Assembly (NCBI RefSeq): GCF_004682045.1
Contig: NZ_QUZT01000001.1
Coordinates: 62,001-126,000 of the forward strand
Direction: 5' to 3'
Origin: Pseudomonas nabeulensis
GTDB lineage: Bacteria; Pseudomonadota; Gammaproteobacteria; Pseudomonadales; Pseudomonadaceae
DNA length: 64,000 bases
Position 1 is the first letter of the stretch, and each line of letters begins with the position of its first letter. Below the pieces are notes generated by a model that was given only the letters and a program-made list of their open reading frames with translations, ran no database searches and had not been told where the DNA came from. Of this stretch, positions 50,401 through 58,746 are shown piece by piece. A program made the translations under genes and the position numbers.

Positions 50401-50946
50401 ATCCAGGCGGTGGGTTTCACCCTGTACATGGAGATGCTCGAACGTGCGGTGAAGGCCATCCGCAAGGGCGAGCAACCGAACCTCGATCAACCGCTGGGCG
50501 GCGGCCCGGAGATCAACCTGCGCTTGCCGGCGCTGATCCCCGAGGATTACCTGCCCGACGTGCATGCGCGGCTGATCCTGTACAAGCGCATTGCCTCGGC
50601 CACCGACGAAGAAGGTCTCAAGGACTTGCAGGTGGAGATGATCGACCGCTTCGGCCTGTTGCCGGAACCGACCAAGAACCTGGTACGCCTGACCCTGCTC
50701 AAATTGCAGGCCGAGCAGCTTGGAATAAAGAAAGTCGATGCCGGGCCGCAAGGCGGACGCATCGAGTTTGAAGCGCAGACGCCGGTGGACCCGCTGGTGT
50801 TGATCAAGCTGATCCAGGGCCAGCCCAACCGCTACAAGTTCGAAGGGGCTACGCTGTTCAAGTTCATGGTGCCGATGGAACGTGCCGAAGAACGCTTTAA
50901 TACCCTGGAGGCGTTGTTCGAGCGCCTGATCCCGAAACCTGTATGA
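47497..50946 (+). CDS. mfd: Transcription-repair coupling factor
   Basis: 1149 residues from GTG 47497 (VPVLRLPLLPAAAGKQHWGN). An N-terminal UvrB-homology region binds UvrA, and the RNA polymerase-interacting RID region is around GAPVVHIDHGVGRYLGLQTLEI (~480-500). The SF2 helicase core has Walker A CGDVGFGKTEVA (~628-639), DEEH (~730-733), TATPIPRTL and QLRGRVGRSHHQAYAYLL, and the TRCF C-terminal domain follows at ~1000-1100. It pulls stalled RNA polymerase from lesions and recruits UvrA. Length is normal. Confidence 0.97.
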   Translation: MPVLRLPLLPAAAGKQHWGNLPGAALSLAIAEAASAAKRFTLLLTADSQSAERLEQELSFFAPDLPVLHFPDWETLPYDLFSPHQDIISQRIASLYRLPELAHGVLVVPITTALHRLAPTKFLLGSSLVLDIGQKLDVEQMRTRLEASGYRCVDTVYEHGEFAVRGALIDLFPMGSKLPYRIDLFDDEIETLRTFDPENQRSIDKVDSVKLLPAREFPLQKDAVTRFKARFRERFDVDFRRCPIFQDLSSGITPAGIEYYLPLFFDETSTLFDYLPQDTQVFSLPGIEQAAENFWNDVRNRYEERRVDPSRPLLPPAELFLPVEDCFARLKSWPRVVASQQDVDAGSGRERFPAQALPNLAIEAKANQPLEALSNFLGDFPGRVLFTAESAGRREVLLELLERLKLRPKTVDSWPDFVKSKDRLAITIAPLDEGLLLEDPALALIAESPLFGQRVMQRRRREKRADANNDAVIKNLTELREGAPVVHIDHGVGRYLGLQTLEIDNQAAEFLTMEYAEGAKLYVPVANLHLIARYTGSDDALAPLHRLGSETWQKAKRKAAEQVRDVAAELLDIYARRAAREGYAFADPKADYATFSAGFPFEETPDQQTTIEAVRADMLAPKPMDRLVCGDVGFGKTEVAMRAAFIAVHGGRQVAILVPTTLLAQQHYNSFRDRFADWPVTVEVMSRFKSAKEVNAAVADLAEGKIDIVIGTHKLLSDDVKIKNLGLVIIDEEHRFGVRQKEQLKALRSEVDILTLTATPIPRTLNMAVSGMRDLSIIATPPARRLSVRTFVMEQNKSTVKEALLRELLRGGQVYYLHNDVKTIEKCAADLAELVPEARIAIGHGQMRERELEQVMSDFYHKRFNVLIASTIIETGIDVPSANTIIIERADKFGLAQLHQLRGRVGRSHHQAYAYLLTPPRQQITSDAEKRLEAIANTQDLGAGFVLATNDLEIRGAGELLGDGQSGQIQAVGFTLYMEMLERAVKAIRKGEQPNLDQPLGGGPEINLRLPALIPEDYLPDVHARLILYKRIASATDEEGLKDLQVEMIDRFGLLPEPTKNLVRLTLLKLQAEQLGIKKVDAGPQGGRIEFEAQTPVDPLVLIKLIQGQPNRYKFEGATLFKFMVPMERAEERFNTLEALFERLIPKPV

Positions 50947-50957
50947 AGGACGCCACA

Positions 50958-51524
50958 ATGCGCCTGTTCCGCATGTTGAGCCTGTTGTTGGTGGTCGTGG
51001 CCCCTGCGGCGTTCGCCGACAGCCCGTACCAGGTGGAAATGATCCTGGTGCGCCAGAACGCCGAGCCGGTGATCAACAGCCGCGCTGCGCCGGAAAACTG
51101 GGATGCTGGCGCCGTGCGCCTGGGCGATACATTGAGCCCGCCGCGCCTGAACAACATCGTCGACAAACTCAGCGCCGACAACAGCTACACCGTGTTGGCG
51201 CACAAGGCATGGGAGCAAAACCTCGGCGAGCAGGCGGTGAAGATCGCGATCACCGACGGCCAGGAGCAGTTCGGCCAGTTTCCCATCGAAGGCGTGCTGA
51301 ACCTGCAACTGGGGCGCTTCACTGACATTGACGCAGACTTCTGGATCAACCAGTTCGACAGCAACGGCAGCGTAATCGCCAGCGAGCACCTGAGCCAAAA
51401 AGACGTGCGCACCAAGAACAACCAACTCAACTACCTGGACGGTGGCCATTTGGCGCTGCTGATCAAGATCACTTCGCTGACCGCCAAACCACCCAGCGCA
51501 CCACCGCCCGACATTCAGGACTGA
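50958..51524 (+). CDS. CsiV family periplasmic protein
   Basis: 188 residues from ATG 50958 with a signal peptide (MRLFRMLSLLLVVVAPAAFA), GAAGGA seven bases upstream and a family-like start YQVEMILVRQNAEPVINSR after cleavage. It matches the CsiV (peptidoglycan-binding) family: RWFDG.. is absent but LNNIVDKLSADNSYTVLAHKAWEQNLG and VLNLQLGRFTDIDADFWI are typical. Vibrio CsiV pairs with a chitin-independent condensin regulator; here the function is unknown. It lies in one operon with mfd and the helicase gene. Confidence 0.78.
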   Translation: MRLFRMLSLLLVVVAPAAFADSPYQVEMILVRQNAEPVINSRAAPENWDAGAVRLGDTLSPPRLNNIVDKLSADNSYTVLAHKAWEQNLGEQAVKIAITDGQEQFGQFPIEGVLNLQLGRFTDIDADFWINQFDSNGSVIASEHLSQKDVRTKNNQLNYLDGGHLALLIKITSLTAKPPSAPPPDIQD

Positions 51525-51533
51525 TCCCGCACC

Positions 51534-54224
51534 ATGTCCCTGACGTCGCAGTTGACCAAACCCCTGGCCCCTTCGTGGGCCAATCGCTTTAAAGAGCAAA
51601 GCCTTGAGCGCGGCCGGCGTTATGCCCTGGAGAACCGGGTGCGCATTGTCGAATCCGGTGACAGCACCATCGTCGCCAGTTGCGAAGGCTCAGGCGGCAA
51701 TGTTTATCGCCAGACCATCTCACTGCGCGAATCGGCCAAAGGCACGCTGATCCTGGTGGACAGCCGCTGTACCTGCCCGGTGCACACCAACTGCAAACAT
51801 ATCGCAGCCGTGCTGCTCAAGGTCCAGGAAACCCTGGCCTACCCGGCCGCGGCTCAAGATGCCGAACTGCTGGAAAAACTCCAGGCCGTGCTGGATAACC
51901 GCGTGGTGCTGCCGCAAGTGGTGATGGAGGATGTCAAACCGATACCGCGCCTGTGGCTGGCCAGTGTGGAGTTCAGCGCGTTTGAGCCGCGCAACGGCAA
52001 GATGCAGCGCTATATCCAGCACCGCGCGGCGCTGTCGTTCAACTATTTGGGTAACTACGTCAGCGGGCAGAAGAACGCCGATATCGTGGTGCGCCAGGAA
52101 ACCCAGAGCCTGCGGATCAAGCGGCATCCGGAGCTTGAGCAGCCGTATCGCGAACAGTTGCGCCTGCTGGGTTTCAAGATCGCCACGCGCCAAAGCAAGG
52201 CCTTGCCGGAGAGCGCCGGCGAGCTGTTCGAGATGGTCAATGACAGCGCCTGGCTAAACTTCACCCTCAACGTTTCACCCACCCTGCGCACCGAAGGTTG
52301 GGAGCTGCAAATCGATGAAGATTTCGGCTTCGACCTCAGCGCCGTCGATGACTGGTACGCCACGGTCGACGATGGCCCGGAGCGTGATTGGTTTGACTTG
52401 GAGCTGGGCATCATCGTCAACGGCGAGCGGCTGAGCCTGTTGCCGATCCTGTTGAACTTGATGCGCTCCCACACCGAGATCCTCAACCCGGAGAAGCTTG
52501 CACGGCGCCGCGATGATGAGCTGATCCTGGTGAATATCCCAGGCCTGCCCAACGGTCATGGCCCGCTGCAAGTGGCATTGCCCTACGGCCGACTGAAACC
52601 CGTACTGGCGACCCTCGGCGAGTTTTACCTACAAGAATCCGGCACCACCACGTTACGCCTGGCCAAGGCCGATGCGATTCGCTTGAACCCGCTGGAAGAC
52701 CTGCCTCTGCAATGGGAGGGCGGCGAAAAGATCCGCAACTTCGCCCAACGCCTGCGGGATATCAAGGATTTCAGCTGCGTGGCACCCGAGGGGTTGAACG
52801 CGACCTTGCGCCCGTATCAGTTGGAAGGCTTGAGCTGGATGCAGTCGCTGCGCCAGCTCGACGTTGGCGGGATTCTTGCGGATGACATGGGCCTGGGTAA
52901 AACCCTGCAAACCCTGGCGCATATTCTGACCGAGAAAGCCGCCGGGCGCCTGGATCGCCCCTGCATGGTGGTGATGCCCACCAGCCTGATCCCCAATTGG
53001 CTGGATGAGGCGGCGCACTTCACGCCGCAGCTCAAGGTAATGGCGCTCTATGGCGCGGGGCGCAAGAAACATTTCGCGAACCTGCAGGACTATGACCTGC
53101 TGCTGACCACCTACGCCTTACTGCCCAAGGACATCGAACAACTGGCCGCCCTGCCCTTGCACGTACTGATCCTCGATGAGGCCCAATACATCAAGAACCC
53201 ATCCAGCAAGGCCGCTCAAGCCGCGCGCGAGCTGAATGCCCGGCAACGCCTGTGCCTGAGTGGCACGCCGCTGGAAAATCACCTGGGCGAGCTGTGGTCA
53301 CTGTTCCACTTCCTGCTGCCGGGTTGGCTGGGGGACGTCAAAAGCTTCAACCGCGATTACCGCGTGCCCATCGAAAAGCGCGGCAGCGATGTACGATTGC
53401 AGCACCTCAACGGTCGAATCAAACCCTTCCTGCTGCGCCGCACCAAAGAGCAGGTGGCCACGGAGCTGCCGCCCAAGACCGAGATCATCCACTGGGTCGA
53501 CCTCAACGAAGCCCAGCGCGACGTATACGAAACCATGCGCCTGGCGATGGACAAGAAGGTCCGCGACGAGATCACCCGCAAGGGCGTGGCGCGCAGCCAG
53601 ATCATCATTCTTGAAGCGCTGTTGAAGCTGCGCCAGGTGTGCTGTGACTTGCGCCTGGTCAACGATGCCACCCTGCCTACCCGAGGCAGTAGCTCGGGCA
53701 AGCTCGACAGCCTGATGGAAATGCTTGAAGAACTGTTTGCGGAAGGACGGCGGATTTTGCTGTTTTCCCAGTTCACTTCGATGCTCAGCCTGATCGAAGT
53801 CGAGCTGAAAAAACGCGGGATTTCCTACGCCCTGCTAACGGGCCAGACCCGGGACCGGCGAACGCCGGTGAAGGATTTCCAGAGCGGCAAGCTACAGATC
53901 TTCCTGATCAGCTTGAAGGCCGGCGGTGTGGGCTTGAACCTGACCGAAGCCGACACCGTGATTCACTACGACCCGTGGTGGAACCCGGCCACGGAGAATC
54001 AGGCCACCGACCGCGCGTATCGCATCGGCCAGGAGAAGCCGGTATTCGTTTACAAGATGATTGCGCGGGGTACGGTGGAGGAGAAAATCCAGCACTTGCA
54101 GAAGGAAAAGTCCGATCTGGCCGCGGGTGTTCTGGATGGGCGCACGACTGGGGATTGGCAGTTGGGTAATGAGGATATCGAGGCGTTGTTTGCGCCTTTA
54201 CCGCACAAACAAGAGAAGCGCTGA
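51534..54224 (+). CDS. SNF2-family helicase with N-terminal SWIM zinc finger
   Basis: 896 residues. The SWIM metal site CxCx5CxH is at Cys79, Cys81, Cys87 and His89. A long helical region of unknown fold follows (100-410), then a SNF2 core: Walker A-like ADDMGLGKTLQTLAHIL, DEAQ (~545), SGTPLENHLGELWSLFHFLLPG, and the C-terminal helicase FLISLKAGGVGLNLTEADTVIHYDPWWNPATENQATDRAYRIGQ. Similar HepA/SNF2 proteins remodel DNA-protein complexes. It is probably co-transcribed with csiV-like, starting 10 bases downstream. Confidence 0.92.
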   Translation: MSLTSQLTKPLAPSWANRFKEQSLERGRRYALENRVRIVESGDSTIVASCEGSGGNVYRQTISLRESAKGTLILVDSRCTCPVHTNCKHIAAVLLKVQETLAYPAAAQDAELLEKLQAVLDNRVVLPQVVMEDVKPIPRLWLASVEFSAFEPRNGKMQRYIQHRAALSFNYLGNYVSGQKNADIVVRQETQSLRIKRHPELEQPYREQLRLLGFKIATRQSKALPESAGELFEMVNDSAWLNFTLNVSPTLRTEGWELQIDEDFGFDLSAVDDWYATVDDGPERDWFDLELGIIVNGERLSLLPILLNLMRSHTEILNPEKLARRRDDELILVNIPGLPNGHGPLQVALPYGRLKPVLATLGEFYLQESGTTTLRLAKADAIRLNPLEDLPLQWEGGEKIRNFAQRLRDIKDFSCVAPEGLNATLRPYQLEGLSWMQSLRQLDVGGILADDMGLGKTLQTLAHILTEKAAGRLDRPCMVVMPTSLIPNWLDEAAHFTPQLKVMALYGAGRKKHFANLQDYDLLLTTYALLPKDIEQLAALPLHVLILDEAQYIKNPSSKAAQAARELNARQRLCLSGTPLENHLGELWSLFHFLLPGWLGDVKSFNRDYRVPIEKRGSDVRLQHLNGRIKPFLLRRTKEQVATELPPKTEIIHWVDLNEAQRDVYETMRLAMDKKVRDEITRKGVARSQIIILEALLKLRQVCCDLRLVNDATLPTRGSSSGKLDSLMEMLEELFAEGRRILLFSQFTSMLSLIEVELKKRGISYALLTGQTRDRRTPVKDFQSGKLQIFLISLKAGGVGLNLTEADTVIHYDPWWNPATENQATDRAYRIGQEKPVFVYKMIARGTVEEKIQHLQKEKSDLAAGVLDGRTTGDWQLGNEDIEALFAPLPHKQEKR

Positions 54225-54234
54225 CTGTCCGATT

Positions 54235-54304
54235 GCTATCGCAGGCAAGCCAGCTCCCACAGGGGAATGCATTCCAAGTGTGGGAGCTGGCTTGCCTGCG
54301 ATGG
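54235..54304. repeat. Inverted REP pair (AGCTGGCTTGC class)
   Basis: TGCTATCGCAGGCAAGCCAG (54235) and its reverse complement (to 54304) with ~17 bp between. The core differs from the GGGGGC and GCGGGC classes. It separates convergent SNF2 and nagZ. Confidence 0.85.
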
Positions 54305-54318
54305 CCACAACGCGGTTT

Positions 54319-55329
54319 TCAGTCGATCAATTGAGCATCACGCAACGCTGTCAGCGCCGCCAACCAACGCGGGTCCTGCTTATAGTCCGTCGAAGCAATG
54401 GCTTGCCCACGCATCCGCGCAATCCGCGCAGACGGCGTTACCTTCATCCTCTGGGCAGCGCTCAGCGCCAACTCTGCAGCAGCACGGTCGTTACACACCA
54501 ACCCCATGTCACAACCCGCCGTCAGCGCAGCCTCGATACGGCTGGCCGCATCGCCCACCACATGGGCACCGGCCATGGACAGGTCATCGCTGAAAATCAC
54601 CCCGTCGAACTGCAACTCGCCACGCAAGATGTCTTGCAGCCAGCAACGGGAGAATCCAGCCGGCTGCGCATCGACCTGCGGATAAATCACGTGAGCTGGC
54701 ATCACGGCCGCCAACTGCTTGCTCAGACGTGCGAAAGGCACCAGGTCATTGGCGCGAATCTGCTCCAGGCTGCGTTCGTCATTGGGGATCGCGACGTGGG
54801 AGTCGGCCTCGGCCCAGCCGTGGCCTGGGAAGTGTTTACCGGTGGCGGCCATTCCGGCGCTGTTCATGCCGCGAATGAATGCGCCCGCTAGCACGGCGGC
54901 ACGTTCAGGATCACCTTCGAAGGAACGGGTGCCGACGACTGCGCTGCGTTGATAATCCAGATCGAGCACCGGGGCGAAGCTGAGATCAAGGCCCACAGCC
55001 AGCACTTCGGTGGCCATGATCCAACCGCACTGCTCGGCCAGGTATTCGGCGTTGGGGTTGTCGGCCAATGCGCGCATGGCCGGCAGACGCACAAAGCCCT
55101 GGCGTAGACGCTGCACCCGGCCGCCCTCCTGGTCGACCGCCAACAGCAGGTCCGGGCGTACTGCGCGAATCGCCGCGCTCAGTTCCCGCACTTGGCGCGG
55201 ATGCTCGATATTGCGCGCAAAAATAATCAGGCCACCCACCTCAGGCTGGCGCAACAGATGACGATCCTCGGCCGTCAGCCAGGTACCGGCAACGTCGACC
55301 ATCAATGAACCTTGCAGGGCAGCAGTCAT
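54319..55329 (-). CDS. nagZ: Beta-N-acetylglucosaminidase
   Basis: The 336-residue family GH3 enzyme removes GlcNAc from recycled muropeptides in the cytosol. Motifs: LLLAVDQEGGRVQRL (~60-74), KHFPGHGWAEADSHVAIP (about 165-182, with the Asp-His pair of the acid/base) and FDGVIFSDDLSMAGA (~243-257, nucleophile Asp). Its product feeds AmpR signalling and AmpC beta-lactamase control. In several other Pseudomonas a purine-nucleoside phosphorylase gene lies beside nagZ, but there is none here. Confidence 0.96.
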   Translation of the reverse strand: MTAALQGSLMVDVAGTWLTAEDRHLLRQPEVGGLIIFARNIEHPRQVRELSAAIRAVRPDLLLAVDQEGGRVQRLRQGFVRLPAMRALADNPNAEYLAEQCGWIMATEVLAVGLDLSFAPVLDLDYQRSAVVGTRSFEGDPERAAVLAGAFIRGMNSAGMAATGKHFPGHGWAEADSHVAIPNDERSLEQIRANDLVPFARLSKQLAAVMPAHVIYPQVDAQPAGFSRCWLQDILRGELQFDGVIFSDDLSMAGAHVVGDAASRIEAALTAGCDMGLVCNDRAAAELALSAAQRMKVTPSARIARMRGQAIASTDYKQDPRWLAALTALRDAQLID

Positions 55330-55352
55330 AAACCTTCCTTAAATAACGCACA

Positions 55353-55394
55353 CAACCCGTTGCCCTTACCAGGCACGGTGAGGGCAACGGGTTG
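55353..55394. repeat. 14-bp perfect inverted repeat between nagZ and psrA
   Basis: CAACCCGTTGCCCT (55353-55366) and AGGGCAACGGGTTG (55381-55394) with a 14-nt loop. Neither strand has a T-run beside it, so it is a stability, processing or attenuator hairpin in the 5' leader of nagZ. Confidence 0.7.
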
Positions 55395-55464
55395 CGGATA
55401 AATAGCTGAAATCGGCATGGCGGCTAGCTTAGCGGATGCAAGCGGCCGCGCACACCCGGGACGG

Positions 55465-56172
55465 TCACGCCTTGGCGGCGGGCGGTGCGGTTTTGCTGCG
55501 CGGGCGCAGTTGGGCGGCAGCCATGGCAGGGTCGGTCACCCCGGTTTCGGCACGCATGCCGGCAGCGAGGAATGGCACCATCAGGCGCATGACTTGCTCA
55601 ATGGAGGTGTTGACGCCGAAATCGGTCTCGGCAATGGCGCGCAATGCCTTGATCCCGGACATGCTGAACGCCGCCGCGCCGAGCATAAAGTGCACACGCC
55701 AGAACAATTCAATAGGAGGAATACGCGGAGCGGCCTCGTTCACCAGCAGCATATAACGACGGAAAACCTTGCCGTACATGTCTTCCAGGTAGCGCCGCAG
55801 GTGACCCTGGCTCTGGCTGAATGCCAGGCCGAGCAAGCGCATGAAGATCGACAGGTCGTTGCCACTGCGCGGCTGCACCACCAGCGCCTGCTCCACGAGC
55901 ATTTCCAGCAGGTCTTCAAGGGAAGGCTTATTGTCGGCCTTGGCCTGGCGCCGTTCCAGCTCGCGATCAAGGCTGGCGCAGAATGGCCCCAGGAAGCGCG
56001 AGAACACCGCCTGGATCAGGGCCTTTTTCGAGCCGAAATGGTAGTTCACGGCCGCCAGGTTCACCCCGGCCTTGCTGGTAATCAGCCGCAATGAAGTTTC
56101 AGCAAATCCTTTTTCCGCGAACAATTGCTCGGCAGCATCGAGAATGCGTTCAACGGTTTCCGACTGGGCCAT
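55465..56172 (-). CDS. psrA: TetR-family regulator PsrA
   Basis: 235 residues from ATG 56172 (MAQSETVERILDAAEQLFAEKGFAETSLRLITSKAGVNLAAVNYHFGSK), an exact TetR N-terminal helix-turn-helix. The C-terminal ligand domain (from ~55) should hold a long-chain fatty acid. PsrA represses fatty-acid oxidation genes and itself, and activates rpoS. A double PsrA palindrome lies 16 bases before the start. The fadBA genes it controls are at the right end of this window. Confidence 0.94.
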   Translation of the reverse strand: MAQSETVERILDAAEQLFAEKGFAETSLRLITSKAGVNLAAVNYHFGSKKALIQAVFSRFLGPFCASLDRELERRQAKADNKPSLEDLLEMLVEQALVVQPRSGNDLSIFMRLLGLAFSQSQGHLRRYLEDMYGKVFRRYMLLVNEAAPRIPPIELFWRVHFMLGAAAFSMSGIKALRAIAETDFGVNTSIEQVMRLMVPFLAAGMRAETGVTDPAMAAAQLRPRSKTAPPAAKA

Positions 56173-56187
56173 GGCTACTCCGCCTGA

Positions 56188-56214
56188 CAAACACTTGTTT
56201 GAAACATACGTTTC
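56188..56214. promoter_or_regulatory. Tandem PsrA operators upstream of psrA
   Basis: CAAAC-ACTT-GTTTG (56188-56201) and GAAAC-ATAC-GTTTC (56201-56214) match the PsrA motif G/CAAAC-N4-GTTTG/C and share one base. This fits autorepression and may give cooperative binding of two dimers. Confidence 0.8.
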
Positions 56215-56390
56215 AGGGTGTGTCTTGTCAAGCCTGCGGGTTCGTATTCCGGCCGGGCAGTCATGTATTTCAGCGCTATTTAATCACATCCGCCAACGTC
56301 TGTAGGCAGCGCTATCTCTGCCTCGTAGGACAGATGACGAATGACCGTCCAGCGGAGTCGCCAAAAAGGATGATTGCCAAGCGCAGTTCA

Positions 56391-56425
56391 CTGTATATAA
56401 TCCCAGTCACTGTGTAAAAAGACAG
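56391..56425. promoter_or_regulatory. Two LexA boxes upstream of lexA
   Basis: CTGTATATAATCCCAG (56391-56406) and CTGTGTAAAAAGACAG (56410-56425) both fit CTG-N10-CAG. The second ends 10 bases before the lexA ATG. Two sites give strong SOS autoregulation. Confidence 0.9.
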
Positions 56426-56435
56426 AGCGATCAAC

Positions 56436-57044
56436 ATGCTAAAACTGACGCCACGCCAAGCTGAGATTCTGGCTTTTATCAAGCGCTGCCTCGACGACAA
56501 CGGCTACCCGCCGACCCGAGCGGAAATTGCGCTGGAACTGGGGTTCAAGTCCCCCAACGCCGCCGAAGAACACCTCAAGGCCCTCGCACGCAAAGGCGCG
56601 ATCGAGATGACCCCCGGTGCTTCACGCGGCATTCGTATCCCTGGCTTTGAAGCCAAGGCCGACGAATCGACACTGCCCATCATCGGCCGCGTTGCCGCCG
56701 GTGCGCCGATCCTGGCACAGCAGCACGTCGAAGAATCCTGCAACATCAACCCGACCTTCTTCCACCCTCGCGCCGACTACCTGTTGCGGGTACATGGCAT
56801 GAGCATGAAGGACGTGGGCATCTTCGATGGCGACCTGCTGGCCGTCCACACCACCCGCGAAGCCCGTAATGGCCAGATCGTCGTCGCCCGCATCGGCGAC
56901 GAGGTCACCGTCAAACGCTTCAAGCGCGAAGGCAGCAAGGTCTGGCTCCTGGCCGAGAACCCTGAGTTCGCCCCGATTGAAGTGAACCTGAAAGATCAGG
57001 ACCTGGTGATCGAAGGCTTGAGCGTCGGCGTCATTCGCCGCTAA
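56436..57044 (+). CDS. lexA: SOS repressor LexA
   Basis: 202 residues: winged helix-turn-helix ([35 protein letters not shown]), Ala88-Gly89 cleavage site in GRVAAGAPI, Ser123 in VHGMSMKD and Lys160 in VTVKRFKR. RecA filaments trigger its self-cleavage and so open the SOS regulon. It is the first gene of lexA-sulA. The prophage repressor above has the same self-cleavage design, so both react to DNA damage. Confidence 0.97.
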   Translation: MLKLTPRQAEILAFIKRCLDDNGYPPTRAEIALELGFKSPNAAEEHLKALARKGAIEMTPGASRGIRIPGFEAKADESTLPIIGRVAAGAPILAQQHVEESCNINPTFFHPRADYLLRVHGMSMKDVGIFDGDLLAVHTTREARNGQIVVARIGDEVTVKRFKREGSKVWLLAENPEFAPIEVNLKDQDLVIEGLSVGVIRR

Positions 57045-57054
57045 AGGAGGCATC

Positions 57055-57528
57055 ATGCAGCTCGTGCACACCCCACAACACACACAACTGTCGCTGTTCG
57101 AGGCCTTTATGGCCCAACCCCTTGCGCCCATCCTCAAGGAAACGGTCGAGGCGCCCTGGAGCGCCGAGCCGGAGGCGTTCAGTGAATTGTCGTTGCGCGG
57201 TGCTGCTGGCAGTTGCCTGAGCCTGCTGGCGCCGATCCTTCGCGAACTCAGCGAGGAACAGGATGCTCGCTGGCTGACGCTGATCGCCCCGCCCGCCAGC
57301 CTGACCCAGGCCTGGCTGCGGGACGCCGGCCTCAACCGTGAGCGTATCCTGTTGCTGCAACCGCGCGGCGCGCAGAGCGCCCAGCAGTTGACGTGCGAAG
57401 CGCTGCGCCTGGGCCGTAGCCATACGGTGGTGAGTTGGTTGAATCCGCTGAATGCGAGCGCAAAGCAGCAACTGATCAGCGCCGCGCGTACGGGCGATGC
57501 CCAGAGCTTGAATATTCGATTGGGATAG
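57055..57528 (+). CDS. sulA: SOS cell-division inhibitor SulA-like
   Basis: 157 residues, starting ten bases after lexA. The family part reads GSCLSLLAPILRELSEEQDARWLTLIAPPASLTQAWLRDAGLNRERILLLQPRGAQSAQQLTCEALRLGRSHTVVSWLNPL (~50-135), a RecA-like fold that caps FtsZ. Sharing the operon with lexA places it under two LexA boxes. Sequence match to E. coli SulA is modest, but the order lexA-sulA is conserved in Pseudomonas. Confidence 0.88.
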   Translation: MQLVHTPQHTQLSLFEAFMAQPLAPILKETVEAPWSAEPEAFSELSLRGAAGSCLSLLAPILRELSEEQDARWLTLIAPPASLTQAWLRDAGLNRERILLLQPRGAQSAQQLTCEALRLGRSHTVVSWLNPLNASAKQQLISAARTGDAQSLNIRLG

Positions 57529-57532
57529 TTTT

Positions 57533-57668
57533 TTGTAGTGAGCGGGCTTGCCCCGCGCTAGGCTGCGAAGCGGCCCTAGAAAGGTTAATGCGGTATATCA
57601 GTCATTACGCGGTGCCAGGTTTTGGGGCCGCTTCGTAGTCCAGCGCGGGGCAAGCCCGCTCACTACAA
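57533..57668. repeat. Inverted REP pair (AGCGGGCTTGCCCCGC class)
   Basis: TTGTAGTGAGCGGGCTTGCC (57533) and its reverse complement (ending 57668) flank ~80 bp that themselves contain a GCTGCGAAGCGGCC / GGCCGCTTCG inverted pair. A nested, larger REP structure than the others in this window. Confidence 0.85.
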
Positions 57669-57682
57669 CAGCTCACCGTCAC

Positions 57683-57916
57683 TCAGTGCAGCACCCGCGG
57701 CCCATCTTCCTTCTCTGGCTCACCTTCCGCCAAACGACCCGCCATCTGCACACCCACGCTCAACATGGCTTTTGCCACTTCCACGTGCTGGCCTTGCAGG
57801 AACGCTTTGGCGTCTTCGGAAAAATCCAGAATAACCAGAGAACCCTCGTCCTCAGCCCGACGCAGCTCGATTCGGCCGTCAGGCAACTCTACGATTTCAA
57901 GAAAGGACGTTGGCAT
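57683..57916 (-). CDS. Conserved small Pseudomonas protein
   Basis: 77 residues from ATG 57916 (MPTSFLEIVELPDGRIELRRAEDEGSLVILDFSEDAKAFL). Strand-helix pattern, acidic, no signal peptide; it occurs at the same locus (lexA-sulA to topA) in other Pseudomonas. Function unknown. A longer frame to 57958 would add 14 residues with a weaker start. Confidence 0.72.
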   Translation of the reverse strand: MPTSFLEIVELPDGRIELRRAEDEGSLVILDFSEDAKAFLQGQHVEVAKAMLSVGVQMAGRLAEGEPEKEDGPRVLH

Positions 57917-58046
57917 AAAAATCAGTTCTCCACGAAAGGCCGGGATTATATCAGTCATCCACCCGGCATCGCTGAGGATCTGAAGAGGTTTCTTTACAGC
58001 TTGATGAACGGTGCACTCTGCTGTGTATCTGAATAATGGGGATGCA

Positions 58047-58568
58047 TCAGCACTCGTTCAAGCCTTCGCGAAACCGCAGCGCCAGCTTTTTCAGCTCCTG
58101 ACGCCAGCTTTCCAGCTCTTCCCGGCTCAGCGGCTTGGGTTCGTCTTCTTCCAGCGCAACAGCGACGATCAATGGTTGAGTGACGTCGCCCTTGGGCACA
58201 TGGGGAATACGAGGCGGCTGGAACATATCAGCATGAGCCTTGAGCAAACGCGCCACCCAGCTATCCGGGCTCTGGGCCATTTCCACCAACTCAGCCAGCT
58301 CAGGAATGGCCATGGTCTCCAGCACTTCACGGGTCATGATCGCTTCTGCACGCGGCGCACCGGCCTGAGGCAAGCGGTAGAACCCGGCGATTTCATGGCA
58401 CAGGCCCAGCAAAGCACCGTAGAGGTGGAACAACGCCGCTTCACGCCCCGCCTGGACCAGCGCGATGGCGTTCATCTCCTTCCCTTCCTCGGCGCGACCA
58501 AGGGCTTCCAGAGACAAACCCGCGAAGTAAATTTTCTGATTGGTACGGGTATAGAGTTCGTTGGCCAT
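58047..58568 (-). CDS. DUF6586-like conserved Pseudomonas protein
   Basis: 173 residues from ATG 58568 (MANELYTRTNQKIYFAGLSLEAL). Helical: the first part is MNAIALVQAGREAALFHLYGALLGLCHEIAGFYRL, the end EEDEPKPLSREELESWRQELKKLALRFREGLNEC. It has no catalytic motif or membrane segment. It is conserved upstream of topA in the genus. Function unknown; the DUF name is from memory. Confidence 0.72.
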   Translation of the reverse strand: MANELYTRTNQKIYFAGLSLEALGRAEEGKEMNAIALVQAGREAALFHLYGALLGLCHEIAGFYRLPQAGAPRAEAIMTREVLETMAIPELAELVEMAQSPDSWVARLLKAHADMFQPPRIPHVPKGDVTQPLIVAVALEEDEPKPLSREELESWRQELKKLALRFREGLNEC

Positions 58569-58615
58569 AACGGCAGTCTCCACAACGAAAAGGGCGTGAT
58601 GCTGGCTTACTTAAT

Positions 58616-58709
58616 TGTGGCGAGGGAGCTTGCTCCCGCTGGGGTGCGCAGCGCCCCCAAAAGCTGGGGCCTGCTGCGCAGTCCAGCGGGAGCAAGCTCC
58701 CTCGCCACA
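58616..58709. repeat. Inverted REP pair (GGGAGCTTGCTCCC class)
   Basis: TGTGGCGAGGGAGCTTGCTC (58616) and its reverse complement (ending 58709) with ~40 bp between, containing a GCGCAGC/GCTGCGC pair. A fourth REP core sequence class in this window. Confidence 0.85.
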
Positions 58710-58746
58710 GCAAGCTCGCCCCCTACAACTCGGACAGATTAGTCGA

